64,000 nt of DNA from Rhizobium sp. Leaf453 (GCF_001425605.1 NZ_LMRG01000001.1:249152-313151), one strand, 5' to 3'. Positions 45,107 through 55,013 are shown, counted from the first letter of the stretch. The notes: generated from the sequence alone by a model not told the origin. Made by a program: numbers and translations.

Positions 45107-45418
45107 TTGCTCTTTGGTCTGATCCTGATGGCTGCCACCGCAGCCGCCGACGTCTCCACGACGGAGCAACCCACGGTCGATGCCATGCAGGCCGACCTGC
45201 AGACGGCCTATTCCTGCAAGGATATCGACGGCCGCAAGGTCTGGAAGGGCGGGCTTGCCTATTACATCCAGTCCTTCATGTATGACGGCCAGCAGGTCAC
45301 CGACGAAACCGACATGGCGACCGACGCCGTTCTCCCCGAAGACAACAGCCCGGAAACCATGCGCGAATTCGAAGAAGCCTGCCTGACGATGGCTCCGTCG
45401 GCTCAGGCGGGGAATTGA
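45107..45418 (+). CDS. Hypothetical exported protein, 103 aa
   Basis: Start is probably TTG 45107 (AAAGGA at 45094-45099 is correctly spaced); ATG 45128 would lose most of the signal-like segment LLFGLILMAATAAADVSTTE. The rest is acidic with a single Cys in the middle (QTAYSCKDIDGRKVWKGGLA) and another near the end (FEEACLTMAP), possibly a disulfide. An ATG at 45091 opens a different, non-coding-like frame. No family recognised. Confidence 0.6.
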   Translation: MLFGLILMAATAAADVSTTEQPTVDAMQADLQTAYSCKDIDGRKVWKGGLAYYIQSFMYDGQQVTDETDMATDAVLPEDNSPETMREFEEACLTMAPSAQAGN

Positions 45419-45432
45419 GGCTCCACCGATAT

Positions 45433-45576
45433 CTTCTCCCCGCCGGGGAGAAGGTGGCCCGAAGGGCCGGATGAGGGGGGCCGAAGGCCACCTTCGAAGT
45501 AAATTCGCTCGTCGGCTTACGCCACCGCCCCCTCATCGCCTCGCTATGCTCGGCACTTCTTACCGCTGGGGAGAAG
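45433..45576. repeat. Fold-back intergenic repeat, 144 bp
   Basis: The left arm starts with CTTCTCCCC-gcc-GGGGAGAAG (45433-45453), GGCCC-gaa-GGGCC (45456-45468) and ATGAGGGGGG. The right arm carries CCCCCTCAT near 45528 and ends GGGGAGAAG at 45568-45576, complementary to the left end. Arms and internal hairpins suggest a mobile or structural element of the type scattered in rhizobial genomes. No ORF. Confidence 0.65.
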
Positions 45577-45655
45577 AGGGAATTCGTCGCGGGTCTCCCG
45601 CGCTGCCGTCCATTTCCCCTGCAAACCGTCCTCCGCGACATCCCCCCAAACAACA

Positions 45656-45681
45656 AAAAGCCCGACACGAGGCCGGGCTTC
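45656..45681 (-). terminator. Terminator of the atp operon
   Basis: On the minus strand AAGCCCGG...CCGGGCTT forms a hairpin (AGCCCG paired with CGGGCT) followed by a T run (plus-strand A residues at 45653-45658), about 25 nt after the atpF stop at 45706. Confidence 0.7.
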
Positions 45682-45705
45682 TAATCATTTCCTGGAAGCG
45701 ATCGA

Positions 45706-46197
45706 TCAGTTCAGGCGGGTCTTCACGTCGCTGATCGCCTTGGCGAACAGGGCCGACTGCGTGGCAGCGTCCGACTTGGTCGTGATGACGCTTTCAGCGG
45801 CGGCAATGGCGATGTCGACGGCGACGGCGCGGACCGAGTTGATCGCGTCGGCTTCGGCCTGCTTGATCTTCTGTTCCGAGAGAGCCGTGCGGCGAGCGAC
45901 GAATTCATCGGTCTTCTGCTTGGCTTCCGCGGTCAGCGCTTCGGCTTCGCGTTCGGCTGCGGCAACGATGTTGGCGGCTTCAGCTTCGGCTTCCTTGCGC
46001 TTCTTCTGGTATTCGGCGAGCAGGCTCTGGGCTTCGGCGCGCAGGCGCTTGGCTTCAGCCAGTTCGTTGGTGATGCGGGCGGCGCGCTCGTCGAGCGACT
46101 TGGCCAGCATGCCCGGAACCTTGAGATAGACGGTCAGAGCGAGGAACAGAACCAGGCCGACGGTTGCCCAGAATGTGGCCAGAGAGGTCAAATCCAT
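45706..46197 (-). CDS. atpF: ATP synthase Fo subunit b
   Basis: 163 residues. One N-terminal helix (LATFWATVGLVLFLALTVYL) and a long charged helix (LAEAKRLRAEAQSLLAEYQK, KEAEAEAANIVAAAEREAEA) that forms the peripheral stalk. Last gene of the Fo operon, 11 nt after b'. Confidence 0.94.
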   Translation of the reverse strand: MDLTSLATFWATVGLVLFLALTVYLKVPGMLAKSLDERAARITNELAEAKRLRAEAQSLLAEYQKKRKEAEAEAANIVAAAEREAEALTAEAKQKTDEFVARRTALSEQKIKQAEADAINSVRAVAVDIAIAAAESVITTKSDAATQSALFAKAISDVKTRLN

Positions 46198-46208
46198 GAT
46201 GCGGCTCC

Positions 46209-46817
46209 TTACTTCGTCGATGCCTTGACCGCGGAAGCGATCTCGGCCTTCGTTGCCTTGCCACCGATCAGCTGCTCGACGACGGCGGTTGCCGTTGTCT
46301 CGGCGATCGAGCCGACATCGGCCAGCGCCTTCGCCTTGATATCGGCGATGCGGGATTCAGCGGCGGAAATCTTGTCGTTCAGGCTGGTCTCGACCGCGGT
46401 GCGGTCGGCTGCAGCCTTGGTCTTGGCGGCTTCGCGCGCAGCGGATGCGATCGCGTTGCCCTTGGCTTTTGCAGCGGCCAGCTCCTGTTCGTAGGCCGCA
46501 ACGGCTGCGTCAGCCTCGGCCTTCGAGCGGGCGGCGTCATCGAGATCGCGCGCGATCGTGTCATTGCGCGTTTCGAGAATGCTGCCGATGCGCGGCATGA
46601 CGACCTTCGACATCAGAAGGTAGAAAAGACCGAAGCAAATCGCCAGCCAGAGAAGCTGCGATGCGAATGTCGAAGAATCGAAGGGCGGGAACACGCCAGA
46701 GCCATGTCCGCCTTCATGGGCAACACCGGTTTCGGTGTGGACCTCGCCGGCAGCGGCGTCGTGGGTCTCTGCGCCTTCGGTGGTGGTCGACTGGGCATAT
46801 GCCGAAGTCACGAACAT
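46209..46817 (-). CDS. atpG: ATP synthase Fo subunit b' (second b-type stalk subunit)
   Basis: 202 residues from ATG 46815-46817 ([20 protein letters not shown]), with GGAGGTGAG directly upstream. It has an extended His/Glu-rich N-terminus before the helix [20 protein letters not shown], then the stalk coiled coil. Alphaproteobacteria use unequal b and b' chains. The ATG at 46835 is less likely. Confidence 0.92.
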   Translation of the reverse strand: MFVTSAYAQSTTTEGAETHDAAAGEVHTETGVAHEGGHGSGVFPPFDSSTFASQLLWLAICFGLFYLLMSKVVMPRIGSILETRNDTIARDLDDAARSKAEADAAVAAYEQELAAAKAKGNAIASAAREAAKTKAAADRTAVETSLNDKISAAESRIADIKAKALADVGSIAETTATAVVEQLIGGKATKAEIASAVKASTK

Positions 46818-46913
46818 GCTCACCTCCAGGTGCATTCAAAGTAGTCTGGCAAAGATAGTCTGTCAGAAAATGCGGGCCGCGACTTTTGCCGCGGCCCTGC
46901 CTTCAAGCCGATA

Positions 46914-47141
46914 TTAGACGGCGAAAAGGAGCAGCAGCGCTACGAGCAGCGAGAAGATGCCGAGAGCTTCCGTAACGGCGAAGCCGAATACGAGACGGCC
47001 GAACTGGCTGTCAGCGGCCGACGGGTTACGCAGGGCGCCCGAGAGGTAGCTGCCGAAAATGTTGCCGAGGCCGAGAGCCGTACCGGCCATACCGAGGCAA
47101 GCGAGACCTGCGCCGATGTACTTTGCTGCTTCCGCGTCCAT
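46914..47141 (-). CDS. atpE: ATP synthase Fo subunit c
   Basis: 75 residues (MDAEAAKYIGAGLACLGMAG). Two helices form a hairpin with the glycine-rich GTALGLGNIFGSYLSGALRN loop region. The proton-carrying carboxylate is the Glu in FGFAVTEALGIFSLLVALLL. It assembles into the rotor ring. Confidence 0.96.
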   Translation of the reverse strand: MDAEAAKYIGAGLACLGMAGTALGLGNIFGSYLSGALRNPSAADSQFGRLVFGFAVTEALGIFSLLVALLLLFAV

Positions 47142-47224
47142 GATTTTCTCCTTCGAAATGGTTGTTGCGGCTAACTTTGGACCTTTCCCGATCAGAACCG
47201 GAGAAAGCCCCACGACTTTATTCC

Positions 47225-47986
47225 TTAGTGGCCACCCGGATGCACTGCGTCGTTGAGGTACATGCAAGTCAGCACCGCAAAGACATAGGCTTGGAGGAAG
47301 GCGACGAGGAATTCGAGACCCGTAAGGGCCACGGTCATGATGAGAGGAAGGATGGCTCCACCGATGCCCAGCGCGCCCATGGTTCCAAGCGAGGCGACGA
47401 AGCCTGCGAACACTTTCAGCGTGATATGGCCGGCCAGCATGTTCGCGAAGAGACGAACCGAGAGGCTGATCGGACGGGACAGGAAGGAGATCACTTCGAT
47501 TGCAATAACCAAAGGCAGAAGGATACCGGGTACGCCAGAGGGCACGAACACGTTGAGGAAGCCAAGGCCGTGCTTATAGAAACCATAGAACAGAACCGTG
47601 CCGATCACGAACAGCGCAAGCGCGAAGGTGACGATGATCTGGCTGGTAATGGTGAAGAAGTAGGGAACCATGCCGAGCATGTTTGCCGTCAGGATGAACA
47701 TGAACAGCGAAAACACCATCGGGAAGAATTTCATGCCATGCGAGCCGGCGCCTTCGCGCAGCATCGAGGCGATGAATTCATAGGACAGTTCCGAGACGGA
47801 CTGCATGCGGCCCGGAACCAGGCTGCGCGTCGACGTCGTGAAATAGAGGAAGCCCGTTGCAACGGCCAGCGTCGCCACCATGAACAGCGAGGCATTGGTG
47901 AAAGAGAAATCGATGCCGCCGATTTCGATCGGGATGATCTTGTTGACCACAAACTGGTGTACCGGATCTACCTTGTCGCCTGCCAC
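47225..47986 (-). CDS. atpB: ATP synthase Fo subunit a
   Basis: 253 residues with about six helices. The essential stator arginine is in [20 protein letters not shown]. The N-terminal [20 protein letters not shown] is typical of rhizobial AtpB. It forms the proton half-channels against the c ring. Confidence 0.96.
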   Translation of the reverse strand: MAGDKVDPVHQFVVNKIIPIEIGGIDFSFTNASLFMVATLAVATGFLYFTTSTRSLVPGRMQSVSELSYEFIASMLREGAGSHGMKFFPMVFSLFMFILTANMLGMVPYFFTITSQIIVTFALALFVIGTVLFYGFYKHGLGFLNVFVPSGVPGILLPLVIAIEVISFLSRPISLSVRLFANMLAGHITLKVFAGFVASLGTMGALGIGGAILPLIMTVALTGLEFLVAFLQAYVFAVLTCMYLNDAVHPGGH

Positions 47987-48043
47987 AGCCGTTCTCTTTC
48001 GTTCTGGACCGCCACTGAGGCGGACATTTCACCCTGCAACAGC

Positions 48044-48403
48044 CTAGAGGCCGTCGCTCTTGTTCTTTCCGGCCCGCCGATCCGCAGGATGGGGCGTCGC
48101 CACCATGCCCGCCGAACGCAGCACGTTCAAAACGCCGGCACAAAATCCGAGGAGGAGAAGGATTATCATCCCCCACGGCCCTGTACCCGCAAAATGGTCC
48201 AAAAGATAGCCCAGAAGTGCACCGACTATGATGGCCGCCACAAATTCGCTCGAAAGCTTGACGGCGACCTGATAGCCCTTGCGGTTTTCGGCTGCGCGCG
48301 CTTCGTCCGCAGCAAGCTTCGAATCTTCTCCGCGCTTTTCAGACAGCTCGGATCCGAGGCGTTTCAGCCGGTCTTCCAGACCTTCTTTCGGGTTTTCCGT
48401 CAT
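48044..48403 (-). CDS. atpI: ATP synthase accessory protein AtpI/AtpZ-like
   Basis: 119 residues from ATG 48401-48403 (MTENPKEGLEDRLKRLGSEL). A charged N-terminal half precedes two helices (FVAAIIVGALLGYLLDHFAG and WGMIILLLLGFCAGVLNVLR). First gene of the atpI-B-E-F'-F operon; likely assists c-ring assembly or Mg handling, as proposed for AtpI/AtpZ. Confidence 0.9.
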   Translation of the reverse strand: MTENPKEGLEDRLKRLGSELSEKRGEDSKLAADEARAAENRKGYQVAVKLSSEFVAAIIVGALLGYLLDHFAGTGPWGMIILLLLGFCAGVLNVLRSAGMVATPHPADRRAGKNKSDGL

Positions 48404-48659
48404 CTGGCATCCTCCCTTTGTTCCCCCCAGGTCATAAACCATGAGATTGGTCACACAAAGGCCGGATTTGAAGCCAGTGTTCGGCCCGTTCTGAAGTCGG
48501 CCGCAACATAGTTTTAGGGGCTGGCATAGTCAAGGCACCAAAGGCGCTTGTTGCCATACAATATTATTATTTAAAAACAATTACTTGTCATATTTCCAAG
48601 CAACGCTGCGGGGATTCGGAGGGAATCGCCGTCCGGAGCGCGATTGTGGCAGACCGCCC

Positions 48660-49922
48660 TCAGCTCCAGCCGCCGCCATAGGTGCGGTAGAAGATGTGCT
48701 TGCCGATCTTCGAAACCCGCTTCATCGTCGGACCCCAATCCGGCTTTACATAAGTGGCGTGGTAGTGGGTGGCGGAGCCGACTTCCGGGAACCAGATCTT
48801 GCCAGCGGTCACCGCGAGCGCGATCTCCTTTGCAGTCGCCCAGGCGGAGCGTGACCAGACGATATCGGGGATGCGGTCGCAGGCGAAGGAGAACTGGCAG
48901 CGATTGTACCAGCCCTTGTTCTGGTAGACGACGCCACAGATCGTATCCGGATAGGCCGGGTTGCGCACCCGATTGAGGATGACCTGCGCCACGGCAGCCT
49001 GGCCCTTCATCGATTCGCCCCGCGCTTCAAAATAGATGCCGGAAGTCAGGCACTTCTGCTCGGCTTCGGAGAAGACATCGGCCGGCAGTGGATTGGCCGC
49101 CCAGGCATGGTCTTCCGGAGAAATCTCGGGAATGAACCGGCCGCCGGTCTTGTCTTCACGCAGGATCGAATCGAATGGCGACTGGCGGGCATAGTCGGGT
49201 TCAGCCGGCGCATAGGCGGTCGCCAGGATATCGGCGGAAGGGTTGGTCACCAGGCTCGCCAGCATCGGCGACATGCCGGCATCGATCTTCGGCGCCTTCT
49301 TCTTGTAGAACGCCGTCGCGATCTCGATTTCCTTGCCTTTGATCTCGGGCTTGGTGAAAGCCATGCGCTCTTCGTTGTCGAAGGCCGGGACCATCAGCGA
49401 ACTGGTCCGCTGCAGGATCGAACCGGCAGTGAAATCCTTTGGCGGGGTAACGGGCGCGACGGCGATGATGCGGCCCTTCTTGTCGCGACGATTGACGCGC
49501 TCCTCGTCGGTGCGCGGATCGGATTGCTTGTTGTCGGTCATCAGCGAAACGGTTTCGCCGTCCGGCATCTTGATCCCTGCCCCATCGCCGATGGCGCCGG
49601 TGGTGATGGGATCGTTGAAGACCACGTCGACATCATGCAGCGATCCCGCCGGCGAACGGGTCATGACCATGCGCCAGCGCTCGCCGCCACGGTTGATGCC
49701 GGAGAGGAACGTGGCCAGATCGGAATGGGCGGAAACGGAGGGAAAGCCGGCGAAAAGCCCGATGCCGAGCATCAGCGGAACAGTCCAGCGCGCAGGCGAC
49801 AAACGGGACTTGCGATGGGACTGCTTACTGTTACGCACCAACCGTACTCCACGCACTGGCAGACGCGGGTTCTCACCCGGCAAAACGCTGCCGGCCTGCA
49901 TTTCCCCGCAGAAGTGAATCAT
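48660..49922 (-). CDS. Cell wall hydrolase (SleB/CwlJ family, Hydrolase_2)
   Basis: About 420 residues from ATG 49922; the start is uncertain because the conserved region begins around VRNSKQSHRKSRLSPARWTV, followed by an N-terminal signal or anchor helix (VPLMLGIGLFAGFPSVSAHS). The catalytic domain is at the C-terminus (about 290-420): EAEQKCLTSGIYFEARGESM, VAQVILNRVRNPAYPDTICG and SATHYHATYVKPDW. This is the SleB-type peptidoglycan hydrolase fold with its catalytic Glu. Periplasmic role in wall turnover is inferred. TTAACC...GGTTAA near 49987 lies in its upstream region. Confidence 0.9.
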   Translation of the reverse strand: MIHFCGEMQAGSVLPGENPRLPVRGVRLVRNSKQSHRKSRLSPARWTVPLMLGIGLFAGFPSVSAHSDLATFLSGINRGGERWRMVMTRSPAGSLHDVDVVFNDPITTGAIGDGAGIKMPDGETVSLMTDNKQSDPRTDEERVNRRDKKGRIIAVAPVTPPKDFTAGSILQRTSSLMVPAFDNEERMAFTKPEIKGKEIEIATAFYKKKAPKIDAGMSPMLASLVTNPSADILATAYAPAEPDYARQSPFDSILREDKTGGRFIPEISPEDHAWAANPLPADVFSEAEQKCLTSGIYFEARGESMKGQAAVAQVILNRVRNPAYPDTICGVVYQNKGWYNRCQFSFACDRIPDIVWSRSAWATAKEIALAVTAGKIWFPEVGSATHYHATYVKPDWGPTMKRVSKIGKHIFYRTYGGGWS

Positions 49923-50036
49923 GAAAGCGGACCATCGCGCCTAAGGCGCCTACTCCGCTTCAACCATGCGATGACAATGAAGCATTAACCTTGATGGTTG
50001 GTTAATGCCGGCATCGGCGAATTAGGGATTGGAACA

Positions 50037-50072
50037 GCAAAACACCTCCCCGGCAGTGGCCGGAGAGGTGTC
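50037..50072 (-). terminator. Terminator of the corA-kup transcript
   Basis: ACACCTC (50042-50048) and GAGGTGT (50065-50071) enclose a GC-rich stem. On the minus strand a short T run follows. It lies 28 nt after the kup stop at 50100. Confidence 0.7.
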
Positions 50073-50099
50073 CGTGGCAGTTTGGAAACGGCGTGGATC

Positions 50100-52001
50100 T
50101 CAGATGATGACGTGCGAGCCGAGCTCGACGACGCGATTCGTCGGCAGGCGGAAATAGTCCGACGGGTCGATGGCGGCATTGGCGAGCGCAATAAACAGTC
50201 TGTCCTGCCAGTGCGGCATGCCCGATTGCGCGTCCGGCACCAGCTTGCGCCGCCCGAGATAGAAGGAGGTAGACATGATATCGAACTTCAGGCCGGTCTT
50301 GCGGAACAGGCCGAGCGCCTGCGAAACGTTCTGGGTTTCCATATAGCCGAAGTTCATTTCCAGCAGGCTGAAGCGCTCCGACAGGCTGGAAGCCGTCACC
50401 CGGTGATCCTTCGAGACGATCGGCGTGTTTGCCGTGCGGATCGTCAGGATGAAGTTCTGCGCGTGCAGGACGTGATTGTGCTTGATGTTGTGCAACAGCG
50501 CGGCCGGTGTCGATTCCGGGTCGCTGGTCAGGAAGATCGCGGTTCCCGGAACAGAGACTGGCGCATGCTCGCTCTTGCGCTCGATCGACTTGACGAAGGA
50601 TGCCAGTGGAATGTCAGTATGGCGCGTCTTGTCGTGCAGGATCTTTGTACCGCGTTTCCACGTCCACATGATCACGATGATGGTCGCCGCGATCAGCACC
50701 GGCACATAGCCCCCATCATGGATCTTCAGCATATTGGCGCCGAAGAAGATCATTTCGAGCATCAGCAGCGGCAGGAGGACAGCGATCGCGAAGGAAATCG
50801 GCCATCTCCAGCGCAACCGCACGAACTCGTAAGCCAGGAACGTATCGACCACCATCGCACCGGTGACGGAAATACCGTAGGCGGTCGCCAGCGATTCGGA
50901 TGATTCGAAGACAAAAACCAGCACCATGACGCCGAACATCAGGAGCAGGTTGACGTTGGGAAGATAAATCTGGCCGGTCTGGGTTTCCGAGGTGTGGAAG
51001 ATCGCCATGCGCGGCAGGAAGCCGAGATGGATCGCCTGTCGTGTCAGCGAGAAGGCGCCGGTGATGACGGCCTGCGCGGCAATGATCGTGGCGCAGGTGG
51101 CGAGAATGACGACCGGCAGCAGCGCCCATTCCGGAAACATCAGATAGAACGGGTCGGACATAGCCTCCGGATGCTTCAGCACCAGGGCGCCCTGCCCCAG
51201 ATAGTTCAGCGCCAGCGCCGGAAAGACCAGGCCGATCCAGGCCCACTGAATGGGTTTGCGGCCAAAATGACCAAGGTCGGCGTAAAGCGCTTCCGCACCC
51301 GTCACCGTCAGGAACACAGCGCCGAGCACGACGATGCCGACATAGCCGGCATGGATCAGGAAATTGACGGCATAATAGGGGTTGAAAGCGGCCAGAATGC
51401 CCAGATCGTCGTTGATATGGCTGATACCGGCGATCGCAAGCACCAGAAACCAGACGACCATTATCGGGCCGAAGAACTTCGAGACGGCCGCCGTCCCACG
51501 CGACTGCACCGCAAACAGCAGCAGCAGGATCACCACGGAAATCGGCACGACATAGGGCGACAGCGTCGGCGTCACCAGCTTCAGGCCCTCGACCGCCGAA
51601 AGAACCGACAGAGCCGGGGCGATGATTGCGTCACCGATAAAAAGGGCAGCGCCGGCGATACCGAGGAAGAACAGGCGATTGGCACGCTTGCTGGAATATT
51701 TCATCAGAAGCGCCAGCAATGACAACGTGCCGCCTTCGCCATTGTTATCGGCACGCAGGAGAAACAGCACATATTTCAGCGTCACGATGATCGTCAGCGT
51801 CCAGATCATCAGTGAAATCAGGCCGATGATCTCGAGACGAGTGACACCGTCTTCCGCGACTGGGCGGAGAGCTTCACGGAAGGCGTAGAGCGGGCTCGTG
51901 CCGATATCGCCATAAACGACTCCGATCGAGCCAAGCGACAAGGCAAGCAGCTTGCGCATCTGCTGATCGCGCGTTCCGGAGTTTGCGGCTGAATGGGACA
52001 T
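50100..52001 (-). CDS. kup: Low-affinity potassium transporter Kup
   Basis: 633 residues from ATG 51999-52001 ([20 protein letters not shown]), typical of Kup. Motif [20 protein letters not shown] is the family signature, then about 12 helices and a C-terminal cytoplasmic part ([20 protein letters not shown]). K+:H+ symport at the inner membrane. Its start lies 17 nt after the corA stop, so the two cation transporters are probably one transcript. Confidence 0.95.
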   Translation of the reverse strand: MSHSAANSGTRDQQMRKLLALSLGSIGVVYGDIGTSPLYAFREALRPVAEDGVTRLEIIGLISLMIWTLTIIVTLKYVLFLLRADNNGEGGTLSLLALLMKYSSKRANRLFFLGIAGAALFIGDAIIAPALSVLSAVEGLKLVTPTLSPYVVPISVVILLLLFAVQSRGTAAVSKFFGPIMVVWFLVLAIAGISHINDDLGILAAFNPYYAVNFLIHAGYVGIVVLGAVFLTVTGAEALYADLGHFGRKPIQWAWIGLVFPALALNYLGQGALVLKHPEAMSDPFYLMFPEWALLPVVILATCATIIAAQAVITGAFSLTRQAIHLGFLPRMAIFHTSETQTGQIYLPNVNLLLMFGVMVLVFVFESSESLATAYGISVTGAMVVDTFLAYEFVRLRWRWPISFAIAVLLPLLMLEMIFFGANMLKIHDGGYVPVLIAATIIVIMWTWKRGTKILHDKTRHTDIPLASFVKSIERKSEHAPVSVPGTAIFLTSDPESTPAALLHNIKHNHVLHAQNFILTIRTANTPIVSKDHRVTASSLSERFSLLEMNFGYMETQNVSQALGLFRKTGLKFDIMSTSFYLGRRKLVPDAQSGMPHWQDRLFIALANAAIDPSDYFRLPTNRVVELGSHVII

Positions 52002-52018
52002 CTGAATATTTCCGGCTT

Positions 52019-52996
52019 TTACAGCCAGCCTTTCCAGCGAAAGAAGTAGAACGGTATGATCGCGGAAACCACCATGGCGAGCAGCGCCAGCGGATAACCG
52101 AAGGTCCACTGCAATTCCGGCATGTGGACGAAATTCATGCCGTACAAGGAGGCGACAAGCGTCGGCGGCAGGAAGACCACGGACGCGATCGAGAAGATCT
52201 TGATGATGGCATTCTGCTCGACGCTGATCAGGCCAAGCGAAGCATCGAGTAGGAAGGTGATATTGCCGGAAATGAACGAAGCATGTTCCGACAGGGACTG
52301 GATATCACGCGAAATCGTGCGGCAGAGTTCGCGCGCGTCACGATGCTCCTGAATGGTCGGCACCGTATAGAGAAACGTCAGGACGCGGGAGAGCGAAGCC
52401 AGGCTGTCGCGGGTCTTTGATACGAGGCGGTGATGGGCGGCGACATCGAGCAACTTGGCTTCGAGATAATGCGGCGGCCGGCGCTTGCCGACGTTGCGGT
52501 CACCAAACACCTGAAGTGACAGGGCGTCGATCTTCGTCACGGCAATCTCAAGGATTTCCGCGGTACGGTCGACGATCGTTTCGAACAGGCGCGTGACGAG
52601 GATCGTTCCCGTGGCGCAACCGCCGGGGATGCGATGCATGGCTGCGACAAACAGGTCGAAAGCCTTGGGCTCCTCGTAACGAATGGTAATCAACAGCCCC
52701 TTCGTCAGCACGAAGGCGACATCCGTCAGTTCCGGCTGGCCGCTATCCACCTTGCAGACAAGGGAAGCGGTCATGAACACCGCATCCTTTGCCGTGTAGA
52801 GCCGGCTGGAAGGCTCAATGTCCTTCATGTCCTCGCGCGTCGGCACCTCTATGCCGAGCAAGCTTTCGACCAGGAGGTCCTCCGCCTTGTCCGGGCGAAG
52901 CAGGTCGAGCCAGACGATCTCGGCGGGCATGGATGCGGGCGGCTTGTCCGCGCTGATGACGACGGCTTCGCCATTGGCCCGATAGGCAGTGATCAT
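52019..52996 (-). CDS. corA: CorA family magnesium transporter
   Basis: 325 residues from ATG 52994-52996 ([20 protein letters not shown]). A large cytoplasmic N-terminal funnel (about 1-260) and two C-terminal helices carry the signature GMN loop ([20 protein letters not shown]). The tail is basic (FFRWKGWL). First gene of the corA-kup pair, with a 400-nt leader upstream that may be structured. Confidence 0.95.
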   Translation of the reverse strand: MITAYRANGEAVVISADKPPASMPAEIVWLDLLRPDKAEDLLVESLLGIEVPTREDMKDIEPSSRLYTAKDAVFMTASLVCKVDSGQPELTDVAFVLTKGLLITIRYEEPKAFDLFVAAMHRIPGGCATGTILVTRLFETIVDRTAEILEIAVTKIDALSLQVFGDRNVGKRRPPHYLEAKLLDVAAHHRLVSKTRDSLASLSRVLTFLYTVPTIQEHRDARELCRTISRDIQSLSEHASFISGNITFLLDASLGLISVEQNAIIKIFSIASVVFLPPTLVASLYGMNFVHMPELQWTFGYPLALLAMVVSAIIPFYFFRWKGWL

Positions 52997-53391
52997 GCGG
53001 CTGCCTTCTTGCTGGTGGCTTCGCGATCGACACGGTTCGAGGCCACCCCGTCGCCGGGACAGACGGGGATGCGATTGAGCAAATGTGCGAGCGGAAGGGA
53101 CCGTTCGTCTGAATTCAAAGCTGCGCGCGGCAGATCCATATGGAAACTCTCGTCGTTTACGACAAAACCTCAAACGGTCATCACGGTCATGCGGAGCCCG
53201 ACGGAGGGCAGCACCGCTGGTACATCCTCTCAGATGCGGGGAGGCATATGGAACAAGGCAAACGCAAAATCAATGTGGAAAGTGGCCAAATGCCACAATC
53301 TCGCCTAAAGACTTAATGACGCGGCGCGGCCGGATGTCAACTCTTCACGCGCAGGAGACGCGTCTCGAACACCAAGCAACCTGTTGAACGC
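52997..53391 (-). promoter_or_regulatory. Long corA leader, possible M-box-like element
   Basis: No gene seen in these 395 bases. On the minus strand, 53206-53240 reads CTGAGAGGATG then TACCAGCGGTGCTGCCC, which echoes the conserved TGAGG...GCTGCTGCCC core of Mg-sensing M-box (ykoK) leaders, but the full consensus is not matched. A five-codon ORF (ATG CCT CCC CGC ATC TGA, 53228-53245) and a GTCG-TAAA-CGAC hairpin (53153-53164) also lie here. An RNA leader for a Mg transporter is plausible, not established. Confidence 0.25.
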
Positions 53392-54600
53392 CTATTCGAA
53401 GACGATGTTCGGCACCGCGCGTGACGTGTCGGCCTGGCTCGCCGAGACCTGGCTCCACACCTTGGTGGCAATGTCGCGATAGACACGGGTGATCTCGCTG
53501 TCGGGCTCCGACACGACGACCGGCGTGCCGGCATCGGATGTTTCGCGAATACCCATCGTCAACGGCACTTCGCCGAGGAACGGCACGCCGATGCGCTCGG
53601 CTTCCTTGCGCGCCCCGCCATGACCGAAGATATCGTAGCGCTTGCCGGTATCGGGCGCGATGAAATAGCTCATGTTCTCGATGATCCCCAGCACCGGCAC
53701 CTCGACCTTGCGGAACATCGCCAGCCCCTTGCGGGCATCGATCAGCGCCAGATCCTGCGGCGTCGAGACGATGACGGCGCCGGCGAGCGGCACCTGCTGC
53801 GCCATGGTCAGTTGCACGTCACCCGTGCCCGGCGGCATGTCGACCACCAGCACGTCGAGATCGCCCCAGGCAACCTCGCGCAGCATCTGCAACAGCGCCG
53901 ACTGGATCATCGGCCCGCGCCAGATCATCGCCACTTCCTCGTCGACGAGGAAGCCCATCGACATGACTTTCATGCCGTAATTTTCCATCGGCCGGATCAT
54001 GCGGCCCTCGATCTGCTGCGGCCGGCCCGACATTTTCAGGAGGCGCGGCATGGAGGGGCCGTAGATATCGGCATCGAGAATACCGACCCGCAGACCATTG
54101 GCCTTCAGCGCCAGCGCCAGGTTGACCGAGGTGGTTGACTTACCCACACCACCCTTGCCGGACGCGACCGCGATGATCGCGCCGACGCCGGGAATGCCGG
54201 ACTTGGCCGGTGCGGCCGGACGCTGTTGCGTCGGCGACGGCGCATGGCTGTGACCTGCATGCGAATGGCCGGCATGGGAATGCCCCGCGTGGGAGGGAGC
54301 CGCGGCGGGCCGCTGCACCGGCGCTGTCGAAGACGCGCCCTTCTTGTCGGCGGTCAGCGCCACCATGGCGCCCTTGACGCCCGGAATCTCCTTGACCACC
54401 CGCTCGGCGGCAGCGCGCAACGGATCGAGCTCACGGGCACGTTCGGCTGGTACGGTGATCGAGAAATAGACCTTGGAATCGGAGATGAAGACATCGGAGA
54501 CGAGACCCATGTCGACAATGTTTCCCTCCATGTCCGGGCCACGAACGCCCTTTAGCTTGGTGAGAACCTGCTCCTTGGTGATCTCGGTCATGTCATTCAC
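53392..54600 (-). CDS. mrp: Mrp/ApbC/NBP35-family P-loop ATPase, cysteine-free
   Basis: 402 residues. An N-terminal DUF59/MIP18 domain (about 6-85) and a linker with four AGHSH-type histidine repeats (about 104-125) lead to the P-loop ATPase: ASGKGGVGKSTTSVNLALAL, GILDADIYGPSMPRLL and VVDMPPGTGDVQLTMAQQVP. The family normally binds a bridging Fe-S cluster through CxxC near NMSYF; here that reads NMSYFIAPDTGKRYDIFGHG, and no Cys occurs anywhere in the protein. Cluster transfer by the classic mechanism therefore looks impossible, and the His-rich linker may bind metal instead. Confidence 0.93.
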   Translation of the reverse strand: MNDMTEITKEQVLTKLKGVRGPDMEGNIVDMGLVSDVFISDSKVYFSITVPAERARELDPLRAAAERVVKEIPGVKGAMVALTADKKGASSTAPVQRPAAAPSHAGHSHAGHSHAGHSHAPSPTQQRPAAPAKSGIPGVGAIIAVASGKGGVGKSTTSVNLALALKANGLRVGILDADIYGPSMPRLLKMSGRPQQIEGRMIRPMENYGMKVMSMGFLVDEEVAMIWRGPMIQSALLQMLREVAWGDLDVLVVDMPPGTGDVQLTMAQQVPLAGAVIVSTPQDLALIDARKGLAMFRKVEVPVLGIIENMSYFIAPDTGKRYDIFGHGGARKEAERIGVPFLGEVPLTMGIRETSDAGTPVVVSEPDSEITRVYRDIATKVWSQVSASQADTSRAVPNIVFE

Positions 54601-54710
54601 TCCTGCCGCCAGCGCCGCTGGCTGCCCTGCTGCCTGTCTTCAATGCGCGATGTGCTGGACTTTAGATAATCGAGCCGGGGACTTTCGCCAATGCGGCAGC
54701 GTGGAAAAAC

Positions 54711-54986
54711 ATGCGCGCAAAAGCAAAGACCGCCTTCAGCTCCAAGTGTCCGTACATCCGGGATCACTCTTGGCTGAAAGCGGCCTTCTCTGTCGCGACC
54801 TTCGTGGGCGCAGTCTTATTTTTACAGTCCCCTCTGGACATGCCTTTTACAAAGCAGGAAGCGTGCCAGTTGGCGATTCGTCCTGGATTGCGGGCGATTG
54901 GGGCCTGTCATGCTGCAGCGCAACGTCGGCTGCGCTCACTTATTGTGCAGTTGCGCGGCAATCCCTCTTCGATTGCCGGAATTTGA
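54711..54986 (+). CDS. Possible small membrane protein, 91 aa
   Basis: ATG 54711. A hydrophobic segment (WLKAAFSVATFVGAVLFLQS, residues about 21-40) follows a Cys-containing SSKCPYIRDH stretch. The remainder is basic with several Cys. Lower third-position GC than neighbours. It could be a genuine small protein or a chance frame; no ribosome site stands out. Confidence 0.3.
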   Translation: MRAKAKTAFSSKCPYIRDHSWLKAAFSVATFVGAVLFLQSPLDMPFTKQEACQLAIRPGLRAIGACHAAAQRRLRSLIVQLRGNPSSIAGI

Positions 54987-54988
54987 AA

Positions 54989-55013
54989 CAGGGCGTCGGA
55001 ATGCAACGCCCTG
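54989..55013 (-). terminator. Terminator after the chemoreceptor gene
   Basis: CAGGGCGT (54989-54996) and ACGCCCTG (55006-55013) pair; TTTC follows on the minus strand. It lies eight bases beyond the chemoreceptor stop. Confidence 0.6.

Noticed and set aside
47162-48511. 449-codon plus-strand ORF
   Set aside because: Runs antisense through atpB and atpI; His/Glu/Arg-rich nonsense composition.
49986-50010. TTAACC...GGTTAA inverted repeat as a CtrA or other operator
   Set aside because: The spacing does not fit a known consensus; noted only in the cell wall hydrolase entry.
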